NCBI GenBank assembly: GCA_963848335.1
Contig: CAWKDD010000003.1
Coordinates: 372,001 to 436,000, forward strand
Direction: 5' to 3'
From: Chersky-840 sp963848335
Lineage (GTDB): Bacteria > Actinomycetota > Acidimicrobiia > Acidimicrobiales > UBA8190
Length of the DNA: 64,000 bases
Of the stretch, positions 35,016 to 43,835 are shown piece by piece (the stretch's first letter is position 1; each line of letters opens with the position of its first letter). The position numbers and the translations under genes are program-made. Below the pieces are notes generated by a model, which saw nothing but the letters and a program-made list of their open reading frames with translations, searched no databases and was not told the DNA's origin.

Positions 35016-35843
35016 TCATTGCGCCGGGCGCTGCGCCCCGGCGAGGACCGCCCCCACTTCGTCGGCCAGTGCCACCGCCACGAGGCGCCGTCCGCGAGGC
35101 ACGGGCACTCCGGGGGTGGGTACGAGCACGAACCTCCCATAACCCCGTCCCTGGTACTCGACGGGAAGGTCCAACTGCCCCGGCAGCCAGTTCCAATGCA
35201 GACCGGCCAGGACGACGTCGCCTTCCTGGGAGATCACACCGGGGTGCGCGTCCGACCCAGGATCGGGGTCGTAACGACAACTGCGCAGTTCGAGCAGGGA
35301 GGCGAGGGCCTCTTCGGCCCGGGCGATGACGATGCGAGCGTCCTCTCCTTGCGCCATCATCCGCGCCACGGAGTGGAGCTGGGCAACGTGACCGGACTCT
35401 TCGGACGCGACGATTCGATGATGACGGGCGCGGGCGGTGATTTCGGTCACGGCCACACCCACCACGAAGAGCAGGATCGTGGTCTCGATGTCCGGACGAT
35501 GACTTATGGCGAATCGCTCGTACGGTCTGGTGAGGAAGAAGTCGAACCATACCCCGGCCGAGACAGCGGCGAGGACACCGGCGACGCGGTCCCCCACGGC
35601 GGCCACGGCCACGATGACGACGACCATCACCAAAGCGCCGTCGGTACCCGGGAAGCTCCCCCGGAAGGGAACGAGAGCGGCCGCCACTGCCGGAGGAACA
35701 CCCAGGGCAGCGAGCCGGGCGAGGCGCCGGGATGCGCCCCAGGTCGAGTCGACGCGGGGATCGCTGCCGACCGGTGGGACAACGTCGTTTTCGGTCACGA
35801 GCTGGACGGGTCGGTCGGGAGGTCCCATCACCGCAAACATCAT
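35016..35843 (-). CDS. Orphan KdpD-type membrane protein (DUF4118 plus GAF-like domain)
   Basis: 275 residues from ATG 35843; M6 (MGPPDRP) is an alternative start. Four closely spaced helices (about 40-140: LAALGVPPAVAAALVPF, GALVMVVVIVAVAAVG, VAGVLAAVSAGVWFDFFLT, ETTILLFVVGVAVTEITA) with the FDFFLTRPYERFAI motif identify the DUF4118 membrane region of KdpD sensor kinases. A helical linker and a GAF-like domain (about 165-270) follow. The histidine kinase domains that should come next are absent; the protein simply ends. It lies 109 bases upstream of the permease gene on the same strand, and its missing N-terminal sensory part is found fused to the ABC ATPase. This suggests a split KdpD reused as a transporter regulator. 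Confidence 0.85.
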   Translation of the reverse strand: MMFAVMGPPDRPVQLVTENDVVPPVGSDPRVDSTWGASRRLARLAALGVPPAVAAALVPFRGSFPGTDGALVMVVVIVAVAAVGDRVAGVLAAVSAGVWFDFFLTRPYERFAISHRPDIETTILLFVVGVAVTEITARARHHRIVASEESGHVAQLHSVARMMAQGEDARIVIARAEEALASLLELRSCRYDPDPGSDAHPGVISQEGDVVLAGLHWNWLPGQLDLPVEYQGRGYGRFVLVPTPGVPVPRGRRLVAVALADEVGAVLAGAQRPAQ

Positions 35844-35907
35844 CCCACGATGCGCTCACGAATGGGAGCGAGGATGCGCATGGGCGGACAGATGAGGCCG
35901 CCTACGA

Positions 35908-36264
35908 TCACCTCCACGTGTTGAAGTCTTCGGGCAACATGAAGTCCTCCGACTGATCGGAAAGATCGAGGTCGTCCCCGTCTGCGATGGCGACCCTCTC
36001 CAGGAGGTTCCGGCGGAGCGAGCGGGCCCGACGGATGCGCACGCTCGCCAACCACCGCCTGAGGGGCGGGGTCGAAGGGTCCCAAACCTCGAGCCGGGCG
36101 CGCAGGAGACGAGTGGCGGCCTTGGCGGCCTCGTCGCGACAGAATTCCGCGGCATGCGGCGCACAAAAAACACCTTGGGAGGGTCGGCTCTGGCACCAGG
36201 CGCCGGTCACGGGGTCTTGTGCCAGGCAGAGGCTCCACGAACGCGAGTGCATGTCCTCATTCAA
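35908..36264 (-). CDS. Small Cys/His protein upstream of the KdpD-like/ABC operon
   Basis: 118 residues from ATG 36264. The N-terminal half has a possible metal-binding knuckle (LCLAQDPVTGAWC...VFCAPHAAEFC; Cys/Cys/Cys/His/Cys), resembling GcrA-type or short treble-clef sequences. It continues with a basic helix (RWLASVRIRRARSLRRNLLE) and an acidic tail (DGDDLDLSDQSEDF). No family is recognised. Its stop is 64 bases from the DUF4118 start on the same strand, so it may be the first gene of that operon. A DNA- or RNA-binding role is possible but unproven. Confidence 0.6.
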   Translation of the reverse strand: MNEDMHSRSWSLCLAQDPVTGAWCQSRPSQGVFCAPHAAEFCRDEAAKAATRLLRARLEVWDPSTPPLRRWLASVRIRRARSLRRNLLERVAIADGDDLDLSDQSEDFMLPEDFNTWR

Positions 36265-36370
36265 AGGCTGCCGACCTCACGCGTATAGCTCTTTTACACC
36301 GTATTTACGGCCTGCAGGCGGCTATTCACACGGCATTCACACCGGCTACCGGCCCGGTCGTCGAACGCCG

Positions 36371-38149
36371 CTAGCGCGGCGGGTGGAGCCAGAGGTCATC
36401 GCGGCGAGACTCCCCTGGGCACAGGCGACCTGCGGACCGCACAGGTCGAGTGTTCGTGCCGAGCGGGACGAGTCGTGCGACAAGGCGCCTGGGCATTCCC
36501 ACCAGGGCCAGCAGGGCCAGGCCCAGAAGCACGAGACCACCCCCGACGATGCCCATGGCGCCGATGCCCGGTCCGGGGCCGGTGAACGCCAGATCGCCGG
36601 AAGGAGCCGAGACGGCAGAAGGGTCGCTCGAGCCGCCCGCGGTCGCGGACTCAGGTCCCGGAGTCGTGGCGGGCACCTTTGTCGTGGTGGTGGTGGGTGC
36701 CTGGGTCGGGGCCACCGTGGTGCTCGAGGTCGGGGCTGGCGTCGTCGTGGTGGTGGGGGCCGGCTCCGAGGTCGGAGCGGGTGTTTGCGTCGTGGTCGTG
36801 CCGCTCGAGGTGGTGAGCGGCACCGTCGTGGTCGGAGTCGGGGCCGCCGTCGTCGTCGTAGTAGGAGCCAGAGACGTGGTCGTAGTAGGAGCCAGAGACG
36901 TGGTCGTGGTCGGGGCCTTTGTGGTCGTGGTGGTGGTGGGAGCCGCCGTCGTGGTGGTGGTGGGAGCCGCCGTCGTGGTGGTGGTGGGAGCCGCCGTCGT
37001 CGTGGTGGGAGCCGCCGTCGTCGTGGTGGGAGCCGCCGTCGTGGTGGTGGTGGGGGCCGCCGTCGTCGTTGTGGTAAGAGCCGCCGTCGTGGTGGTGGTC
37101 GGAGGCGAGGTGGCGTCGAGGAGACTGTCGATGTTGCCGTTGGCGCTGTCGGAGGCGTCCCCGAGGAAGGCCAGCCCGTAGGAACTCTCGACGGAACGCA
37201 GGATTCCGGCGGTGTTGACCGGGGTGGAGTCCTGCTGCGGATGGGCTTTGAGGGCAGCGCTGACGTCGACGGTGACAATGCGGCCTCCCCCACCCTGCCC
37301 CGCGCTTCCTATGCCGGAGGAGTCGGAGTCCATGCCCTCGTCCCACTCGATGATGATGTTGCCGCCTTGGGCGTACCAGGTCGTGGACTGAACCTGGGAG
37401 ACGAAGTTCCCGAGCCAGGCGTCGCCGACCGAGGGATTGACATCGCCTGCCGAGTTCGTGGGCCCGTCATGCATGTCGTCGGTTCCGTTGGGTGTCATCC
37501 ACACGAAATCGGGCGCGGCCGACGAATTGAGATCGGTCATGATGCTCGTCGAAGGAACCATGTTCGAAGAGAAGTCCGAAAGTGCCGTGACGGACGGGAA
37601 GTACACGAACGGATTGTGGTGCTGGTAGTACTGGCCCCCACAACATGTCGAGTCCCCGCCGGTGTAGCCGGCCGATGGCATGGACTCCATGTACGCCCGC
37701 CAGGAGATCCCCGCCGACTCCAACTGGTTGACCAACGTTTGTGCGTTCGCGGGAATTCCCTCGGAAGAGGGCGTTCCGTCATCGCTCACCCCGTGGGTGG
37801 AGCCGGCCAGCAATTCCAGGTAATTGGGCAGCGAAGGGTGCCCGACGGCGTAGGACTCGGTGGCCAGCCCGTACTGCGTGGCCAGAGCGTTGGTGTTGGG
37901 CGCATCGGCGTTCCCGATGAGCTCGCTCTCGCTCTCGTTTTCCATCATGACGATCATGATGTGCGGGGCCGCCGCAGACGACCCGTACGCGGAGACCGAC
38001 ATCCCGAGGACCGCGCCACCACAGACGATCAGAACCGCTGCGATCGCTCTGAACCACCCCAGGGGCCACGGACCCGCGACAAGACCAGGGACCACGGATC
38101 TCCGGCGGAGATGCGTGCGTTCACCCCGACGGGCCAGCGCTCCCGTCAT
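36371..38149 (-). CDS. Wall-associated PF04185 phosphoesterase with Thr-rich stalk and LAFTG motif
   Basis: 592 residues from ATG 38149 (ATG 38173 is possible). A signal/anchor helix (RAIAAVLIVCGGAVLGMSV) is followed by an acid-phosphatase-like phosphoesterase domain: HIMIVMMENESESELIG, APNTNALATQYGLA, GHPSLPNYLELLAGST, GGNIIIEWDEG. About 170 residues of TTTTTAAP-type repeats then form a mucin-like stalk. Near 520 there is LAFTGPGPG followed by a hydrophobic helix and an Arg-rich tail, as in sortase substrates (the LAxTG form is linked to class E sortases). The tail after the helix is longer than usual. It probably releases phosphate from extracellular substrates at the cell surface. Confidence 0.85.
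   Translation of the reverse strand: MTGALARRGERTHLRRRSVVPGLVAGPWPLGWFRAIAAVLIVCGGAVLGMSVSAYGSSAAAPHIMIVMMENESESELIGNADAPNTNALATQYGLATESYAVGHPSLPNYLELLAGSTHGVSDDGTPSSEGIPANAQTLVNQLESAGISWRAYMESMPSAGYTGGDSTCCGGQYYQHHNPFVYFPSVTALSDFSSNMVPSTSIMTDLNSSAAPDFVWMTPNGTDDMHDGPTNSAGDVNPSVGDAWLGNFVSQVQSTTWYAQGGNIIIEWDEGMDSDSSGIGSAGQGGGGRIVTVDVSAALKAHPQQDSTPVNTAGILRSVESSYGLAFLGDASDSANGNIDSLLDATSPPTTTTTAALTTTTTAAPTTTTTAAPTTTTAAPTTTTAAPTTTTTAAPTTTTTAAPTTTTTTKAPTTTTSLAPTTTTSLAPTTTTTAAPTPTTTVPLTTSSGTTTTQTPAPTSEPAPTTTTTPAPTSSTTVAPTQAPTTTTTKVPATTPGPESATAGGSSDPSAVSAPSGDLAFTGPGPGIGAMGIVGGGLVLLGLALLALVGMPRRLVARLVPLGTNTRPVRSAGRLCPGESRRDDLWLHPPR
36850..37110 (-). repeat. Degenerate tandem repeats encoding the Thr/Ala/Pro stalk
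   Basis: Units of 21-24 bases of the type GGAGCCGCCGTCGTGGTGGT (plus strand) are repeated about seven times, after two copies of a variant encoding SLAPTTTT. All are in frame in the phosphoesterase gene. They are prone to slippage and hence to length variation. Confidence 0.8.
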
Positions 38150-38324
38150 TGTCGATGCCCCCCACGAGGTCATTGGTGACCCGGCGCCCGGTCAAGGCCT
38201 TCGTGTTGCGACGAAGACGGCGGTGCACAAGGCCGAACTCTGCCTCAATCATGCCCTTCGGACCCCACCAGCCGGTCAATTCCCCGCCAACAGCGGCTCA
38301 ATGGGACCAAACCTCCGGACCCCT

Positions 38325-39344
38325 TCAGGTCCCGCTGCGCACGCTCCCGGACAGGGCGCCGTCGGCGTTGCCGGTCCGCTGGACAGCCCGGACCGGCTGC
38401 CCCCGTCGTAGCCGGTCGCGCCACACCTCTGGCTCGAACCGCGAGGGCGCCGTGTCGGCCAGGAACGATCGAACCACGGCGGTGAAGCGGTCAGGATCGG
38501 AGTGATGCGGGAAGTGGCCGGCGTCCTCGAAAATCTCGAGGCGGCTGCCCGGCATGGCCGCCGCCGCCAGGTAGCCCTGCTGCACCGGGATGATGGCGTC
38601 GTGGGCTCCCCAAAGGAGCAGAGTCGGCATTCCCTCGGTCAGGTAGGCGCGGTCGAGCATGGTGATGACCTGACCACGCCAGTCGACACCGGAGCGCAGC
38701 GTGCGGAGAATGGCGCGGCGGGCCGCGGCGTCGGGGAGGGAGTCGAAGACCTTCAGGATCTCCTCGGTATCGCGACCAAGATCCGTGCCCAGGAGCCGGA
38801 GCGCGTGGGCCGCGATCCGGGCCCCGAACTTGAACACCGGTGACCCGAACGTGGGCATGAGCAGGTCGGCGTTCGGGGCCGCGGCCATGCGCAGGAGCAG
38901 GCTCACGCTCCGGGCGACCCCACCGGTTCCCACCAGGACCAGGCGCTCGCACCGCTCCGGGAACGTGTATGCGAATTGGGCCGCCACTCCGCCGCCCAGG
39001 GAGTGACCGACGACCGTCACCCGGTCGATATCGAGCACCGACAGCAAGTCGCGCATGCCGTTGGCGTAGGCGGCAACCGAGTAATCGGCACGGGGCTTGT
39101 CGGAAAGGCCGTGGCCAAGCAGGTCAGGTGCGATGACGGTGTGGTCGGCTGCAAAGGATTCCATCACCGGGAGCCAGGTGCTCGAGGAGTCACCTATGCC
39201 GTGGATCAAGAGCAGGGGCGGCCCGTCGCCGGCCGACAGAAAAGCACGCCGGTAGCCGTGGATGGTGAAGAACCGGTACTGCACTCCTTCGGAGCGCTCC
39301 ATCAATTGAAAGGTGGACGCCACCTTGCCGTTCGTCATAGTCAT
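38325..39344 (-). CDS. Alpha/beta-fold hydrolase
   Basis: 339 residues from ATG 39344, preceded by AAGGGGCC. It is a standard hydrolase: LLLIHGIGDSSSTW (oxyanion hole), DLLGHGLSDKP, nucleophile in VVGHSLGGGVAAQ, acid in LLLWGAHDAIIP, and His in FEDAGHFPHH. Without a signal peptide it is cytoplasmic. Similar proteins are esterases, C-C hydrolases or epoxide hydrolases, and the substrate is not predictable. It is divergent from the MMPL transporter gene, and the shared 174-bp region may contain both promoters. The C-terminal 30 residues are Arg-rich and unconserved. Confidence 0.9.
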   Translation of the reverse strand: MTMTNGKVASTFQLMERSEGVQYRFFTIHGYRRAFLSAGDGPPLLLIHGIGDSSSTWLPVMESFAADHTVIAPDLLGHGLSDKPRADYSVAAYANGMRDLLSVLDIDRVTVVGHSLGGGVAAQFAYTFPERCERLVLVGTGGVARSVSLLLRMAAAPNADLLMPTFGSPVFKFGARIAAHALRLLGTDLGRDTEEILKVFDSLPDAAARRAILRTLRSGVDWRGQVITMLDRAYLTEGMPTLLLWGAHDAIIPVQQGYLAAAAMPGSRLEIFEDAGHFPHHSDPDRFTAVVRSFLADTAPSRFEPEVWRDRLRRGQPVRAVQRTGNADGALSGSVRSGT

Positions 39345-39518
39345 GCTGGCCCCTTGGACGGGTCCGTCGTGTGCCAAGCCCCGTCCCGTTCTACGTCTGG
39401 CCCGTCACGGCAGTATGACGAGACCGTGAACGCCGGGTTACGGACTAACGGGCTGGTCGGGCGGGAGGGGTGTGACCGCCTTTGACGGACTTCCGGGGCG
39501 CCGTGAGAATGCCCTGCG

Positions 39519-41825
39519 ATGAGCCATTTCTTCGACGCCCTCGGTCGCGCCGTGGTTCGTCTGCGCTGGCTTGTCGTGATCGTCTGGATCGTGGGAACCG
39601 TCGCCGCGGTCAGCTCGCTGCCCTCCCTGGCAAGCCAGGTGGACAACAACAACGGGGCCTTCCTACCGGCGAGCGCACCGAGCAATCAGGCTGCTCGCTT
39701 GGCCGCCCCCTTGATCGGATCCGAAACCCACGGCCAGGTGCCGATCGTGGCGGTGACGTCCAACGCCCACCTCGATGCTGCGGACCTCTCCGCCATAAAG
39801 GAGCTCCTGACCCGGCTGGACACGGTGCCGTCGAAGTTGTCCGCCCAATTCCTGGGGACTTCTCCCGACAACAGAGCTGCCGAATTGCTGTTCGTGTCGT
39901 CGACTTCCCCTTTCGACCAGGACAAGAGCTCGGCGCTCATCGACAAGTTGAATTCCACCCTGTCCGGTACCGCGCTGCCCGCGGACCTGCAGGTGCATCT
40001 GGCCGGGCAGCTGGCCACGAACGCCGCCAGCCAGCAGCAGTCCGCCCGACAGGGCAAGGAGATCCAAAACGCCTCGATCCTCTTCATCATCGTGTTGCTC
40101 CTGATCATCTTCCGCTCCGCCCTGGCGCCACTCGTGACTCTTCTCCCCGCCGCCCTGGTCCTGGTCCTCTCAGGGTCGTTCATCGGCGCCCTGGGAAGCG
40201 CAGGTGCGCTCAAGGTGTCGTTTTTCACACAGATCCTTCTGATCGTTCTCATCCTCGGGGCGGGAACCGACTACGGACTATTCCTGGTCTTCCGCGTGCG
40301 CGAGCAGCTTTTGGCGGGGAGTGAGCCGAAGGCCGCCGTCGCCTATGCCGTACGCCGGGTCGGTGAGTCCATCACCGCTTCGGCCGCCACCGTGGTGGTC
40401 GCGCTCCTGACCCTGTTGGCGGCCAGCTTCGGCCTGTACCACGACCTCGGGGTGCCCCTGGCCATCGGCATCGCCACGATGCTCGTGGCCGGCCTGACCC
40501 TGCTGCCGGCGCTGTTGGCCATCTTCGGAAGAGCGGTCTTCTGGCCGACCAAGACGTTGCCCCGAGATCGATCCGACGGGACATGGGGCCGGGTAGCCGC
40601 CCGGCTGGTACGCCGACCGGTGTGGACCCTGGTCGTCGGGGTGTTCACCCTGGGCGTCGTGGCGGTGTTCGCCCTCGGTTTCAAACCGACGGGCTTCGGT
40701 GGCGATGTCTCGGCCCCAGCCGGCAGCGCGGCCGCCAAGGGGAATGCCGCTCTGGCCGCGCACTTTCCCCAGTCGAACGCCAACCCGACCAACATCGTCA
40801 TGCATTTTCCCAAGTCGGTGTGGACGGTCCCCGGGCAGCTCGAGACCGCCACCGTCGGGTTGCGCCACAGCCGGTTCTTCTCCACCATCAGCGGGCCCCT
40901 GGACCCCAACGGTGCCTCGCTCACCCCCGCCGAAGTGTCGTCGATCTACCAAAAGGTGCATCCCTACGGAGCGGCGCAGCAGCTCGTCACCGAGCCTCCG
41001 GTGCCACCGGCTGGTTCCGGCATCTCGGCCGCCGAGTACGTGGCATACCTGACGACGGCCCGCTACATCAGCGCAGACGGCCATACCGTGCAATGGGAGA
41101 CGGGGTTGGCGGCTGGAACCGGGGGGAGTACAGCCGCCATCAATGCCGTGCCGGCGATCCGGACCGCCGTGGCCCACGTCGCCAGGGAAGCGGGGGCCGA
41201 TGCCAGCGGCGTGGCCGGCGAAGCTCCTGCCCTCTACGACGTGAGCTCCATCTCGGAAGGCGACGTGGGCAAGATCGTGCCCATCGCCATCCTGGCCATC
41301 GGTCTGGTGCTTGCGCTGGTGCTCCGGAGCCTGGTGGCACCCCTCTACCTGATCCTGAGCGTGGTCCTCTCCTATCTGGCATCGCTCGGGATCTCGGTCA
41401 TCGTGTTCATGAAGATCCCCGGTCAGGCGGGCATCGTTTTCCTCCTGCCCTTCCTGATGTTCATCTTCCTGTTGGCCTTGGGTGAGGATTACAACATCCT
41501 CGTCATGACCCGTATCCGCGAGGAGGCGAAGAAGGACGGCCTGAGGCGGGCTGTCGTGCGGGCCGTGGGGGCAACCGGGCCGACGGTCACGTCAGCCGGG
41601 CTGGTTCTGGCCGGGAGCTTCGTGGTCCTCGCCGTGGTCGGGGGCTCGGGCCAGGGCAACGGGGAGATCCGGGTCATCGGTGTCGGCCTCGCCATCGGCA
41701 TCCTGCTCGACACCTTCGTGGTCCGAACCGTGCTGGTGCCCTCGACGGTGGCATTGCTGGACCGTTGGAACTGGTGGCCATCGCCAATGGGGCGAAAAAC
41801 GACTTCCCCGGATAGCGCCGATTGA
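39519..41825 (+). CDS. MMPL-family (RND superfamily) transporter
   Basis: 768 residues with the duplicated RND layout: helix 1 (LRWLVVIVWIVGTVAAVSS), a first extracytoplasmic domain, a five-helix bundle with GAGTDYGLFLVFRVRE, a second soluble domain (about 405-580), and a second bundle with ALGEDYNILVMTRIREE. The D-Y pairs in both bundles are the proton-relay signature of MmpL proteins. In actinobacteria such pumps export lipids or small hydrophobic compounds. The substrate is unknown. No MmpS partner is seen; the next gene is a small helical protein. Confidence 0.93.
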   Translation: MSHFFDALGRAVVRLRWLVVIVWIVGTVAAVSSLPSLASQVDNNNGAFLPASAPSNQAARLAAPLIGSETHGQVPIVAVTSNAHLDAADLSAIKELLTRLDTVPSKLSAQFLGTSPDNRAAELLFVSSTSPFDQDKSSALIDKLNSTLSGTALPADLQVHLAGQLATNAASQQQSARQGKEIQNASILFIIVLLLIIFRSALAPLVTLLPAALVLVLSGSFIGALGSAGALKVSFFTQILLIVLILGAGTDYGLFLVFRVREQLLAGSEPKAAVAYAVRRVGESITASAATVVVALLTLLAASFGLYHDLGVPLAIGIATMLVAGLTLLPALLAIFGRAVFWPTKTLPRDRSDGTWGRVAARLVRRPVWTLVVGVFTLGVVAVFALGFKPTGFGGDVSAPAGSAAAKGNAALAAHFPQSNANPTNIVMHFPKSVWTVPGQLETATVGLRHSRFFSTISGPLDPNGASLTPAEVSSIYQKVHPYGAAQQLVTEPPVPPAGSGISAAEYVAYLTTARYISADGHTVQWETGLAAGTGGSTAAINAVPAIRTAVAHVAREAGADASGVAGEAPALYDVSSISEGDVGKIVPIAILAIGLVLALVLRSLVAPLYLILSVVLSYLASLGISVIVFMKIPGQAGIVFLLPFLMFIFLLALGEDYNILVMTRIREEAKKDGLRRAVVRAVGATGPTVTSAGLVLAGSFVVLAVVGGSGQGNGEIRVIGVGLAIGILLDTFVVRTVLVPSTVALLDRWNWWPSPMGRKTTSPDSAD

Positions 41826-41958
41826 CTGGCGCGGACGAGCACCGACCCCGGTTGGGGCAGGCGTCATGGGCGGAATACAGACCTTCGACTCTGTGAGCAC
41901 GACACAGACCGCCCTAGCCTGGAATCGGGCAGGTCAGTCCTGCGGAAAGGAGGTTGTC

Positions 41959-42258
41959 ATGGCTCCGCGGAATTCCGTTCCATTGGAAGAAGCGGTCGTC
42001 GAGTTCGTCCGCAAGAGCGAAGCGGCCGTACTCGAGGTCGGGCGCAAGTGGGCAGCCGCCGTCGACGAATTCATGCCGGTGGAGGTACCTCTGGTGCAAG
42101 ACCTGAGGAAGCAGGTTTTCGACTTGGTCGAGGAGTTGCTGAAGATGCAACGCGACTTCGCCGAGAAGATGCTGGCGCAGACGCGCAAGGCAGTCGTCGG
42201 CACCGCCAAGCCGGCACCGGTACAGGCGCCGAAGAAGAGGGTCCACAAGGCGGCGTGA
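41959..42258 (+). CDS. Small helical protein, function unknown
   Basis: 99 residues from ATG 41959, with a strong GGAAAGGAGG ribosome site that decides the start. It is almost entirely amphipathic helix (PLEEAVVEFVRKSEAAVLEV, WAAAVDEFMPVEVP, LRKQVFDLVEELLKMQRDFA) with a basic Lys/Pro/Ala tail ending RVHKAA. The pattern resembles phasin-like or histone-like helical proteins of mycobacteria and relatives, but I recognise no family. The strong ribosome site suggests high expression. It lies between MMPL and a strong palindrome. Confidence 0.7.
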   Translation: MAPRNSVPLEEAVVEFVRKSEAAVLEVGRKWAAAVDEFMPVEVPLVQDLRKQVFDLVEELLKMQRDFAEKMLAQTRKAVVGTAKPAPVQAPKKRVHKAA

Positions 42259-42269
42259 CCCATCCGTCT

Positions 42270-42295
42270 CGGGCGTCGCAACGTTGCGACGCCCG
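42270..42295. terminator. Perfect 26-bp palindrome, likely bidirectional terminator
   Basis: CGGGCGTCGCAAC followed directly by its reverse complement. It lies between the convergent stops at 42258 and 42328. There is no T-run on either side. Confidence 0.6.
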
Positions 42296-42327
42296 GTCAC
42301 GACGTCGTAGGAGGCCCGGGCGGGTGA

Positions 42328-43719
42328 TCAGGCTTTGCGGATCGCGCTCGGCGGGGGGATCGTTCCGGACCCCGTGGTCTGGCACCCGTCGTCCGACGCC
42401 GGGTCTGGTGGGGCCGCGAGGGTCGGCGGGGTGAGAAATGCAGGTGGGTTCACGAGATCGATGCTGTCGAGCAGATTGGCGGCATTGGCGTCGCGGTAGG
42501 TGAGCGCCGGCAGGTTCCACTTCGTCTCGACGAGCTTGAGGATCGACGTGTGATCCTGGACCACGCTCGAGACGTAATCGGGCCGCGCGAACGGCGAGAC
42601 GACGCCGGCCGGGACGCGGAACCCGTAGCGAGAGAACGCTCCGGGGCGGTAGGGAACAGAGGTCACGGAATCGGGACTGACTGCCGCCGGGGGCGGCACG
42701 TGATCGTAATAGCCCCCGCCTTCGTCGTACGTCCACACGAGCAAGGTCCCGGGCCACTGCGGGGAGTTCATCACGGCGTTGATCACCTGGGACATGAACT
42801 GGTCACCGTACTGCACGTCCTGGGGGTCTTCCTCGGACTGCGTGCCGAAGTTCGGGTCCACGACGCTGTAGGCGGGCAGAGTTCCGTTGGCGGCGTCGGT
42901 GAAGAACTCGCTGATGTTCACCAGATTGGGGCGGATGTTCGGGACCCCGAACAAGTATGAATAGATCAGCACCGACGGCAGGCTCGAGTAGTAGTTCTTC
43001 CACGAGATACCGTGAGCGTTCAGGCTCTCGAAGATCGTCCCGTTGGGCGGTGTGCCCTGGGAGAGTTTGTCGACGAGCAGACCGAGGGCGGTTCCGGCCA
43101 TGGCGAAGCGCCGATTCGGGTATGTCTGTGCCATCACCGACGAGAAGTACCGGTCACAAATCGGAAAGGTCATGGCCAGCGAGTTGATGAACGGCATCAA
43201 TGTCTGGTCGTAGTACCCCATGGATACCGGCCCGCTCTTGCTCTTCACGAAGCCGTCCATCTTGCCGTGGTGATACGACTCCTGGCCGGCCCCCCAAGTG
43301 TTGTAGGGGTGGGCTTGCTCCTGACACGGCGTGGGCATGGGGAAGACGTTGATCACAGCGTGCCTGTACGGCGCCGGGCCTTTCGAGGATCTCCGCGGCC
43401 ACGGGTTGGAGTTCGTGGGCTGTCCCGACGCGTCTCGCGTGTAGCCGTCGCCGCGTCCGGGCGGCAACATGCCGAGAAGGCTGTCGTAGGTATGGTTCTC
43501 CATCATCAGCGCCACGATGTTGGTGATCTGAGGGAGTTGGTCGCTGCCTTCGGGGGCGCTCGGATCGGGGAGCGTGCCCGGACCCCGAGAGTTCGGGGAA
43601 CTCGACCTCGACCTTGCTCGCGAGGCTGAGGCACCACCGGGCGTGAGCCCGATGGCGGCGGCTCCCGCCATGGCCCCACCCAGCACCGTCCGACGGGACA
43701 CGGGGAACTGGTCGGTCAT
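42328..43719 (-). CDS. Tat-exported phospholipase C/phosphoesterase family protein
   Basis: 463 residues. The N-terminus has a twin-arginine signal, VSRRTVLGGAMAGAAAIGL. The PF04185 domain includes NIVALMMENHTYDSLLG, which has the metal/nucleophile region of the PLC/acid phosphatase family, DGFVKSKSG, PICDRYFSSVMAQTYPNR and LLVWTYDEGGGYYDH. It hydrolyses phosphate esters, possibly phospholipids, outside the membrane. Folding before export through Tat fits a metal-dependent enzyme. It is the second PF04185 protein in the window (see 36.4-38.1 kb), which hints at phosphate scavenging. Confidence 0.9.
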   Translation of the reverse strand: MTDQFPVSRRTVLGGAMAGAAAIGLTPGGASASRARSRSSSPNSRGPGTLPDPSAPEGSDQLPQITNIVALMMENHTYDSLLGMLPPGRGDGYTRDASGQPTNSNPWPRRSSKGPAPYRHAVINVFPMPTPCQEQAHPYNTWGAGQESYHHGKMDGFVKSKSGPVSMGYYDQTLMPFINSLAMTFPICDRYFSSVMAQTYPNRRFAMAGTALGLLVDKLSQGTPPNGTIFESLNAHGISWKNYYSSLPSVLIYSYLFGVPNIRPNLVNISEFFTDAANGTLPAYSVVDPNFGTQSEEDPQDVQYGDQFMSQVINAVMNSPQWPGTLLVWTYDEGGGYYDHVPPPAAVSPDSVTSVPYRPGAFSRYGFRVPAGVVSPFARPDYVSSVVQDHTSILKLVETKWNLPALTYRDANAANLLDSIDLVNPPAFLTPPTLAAPPDPASDDGCQTTGSGTIPPPSAIRKA

Positions 43720-43835
43720 TCCAAAACACTATCGATCCGGACGCCAGCGGGTACGGGTCCGAATTTCCCAGCCCGACCAGGCCCGACGCGCCGTCGCCCC
43801 AGCCGCCTCACCTGCGCCGGAAGGGATTCAGTCCT

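Noticed and set aside
34722..35924. 400-codon plus-strand frame over the DUF4118 gene
   Set aside because: Composition is Gly/His/Asp-rich without homology; the minus strand encodes the recognisable KdpD membrane domain.
36850..37110. Repeat array resembling a CRISPR
   Set aside because: Units are directly adjacent, 21-24 bases, in frame and coding; there are no unique spacers and no cas genes.
36450..37181. Plus-strand Val/Gly-rich frame opposite the Thr-rich stalk
   Set aside because: It is the complement of the ACC-rich repeat, giving GTG/GTC codons; low complexity without any homology.
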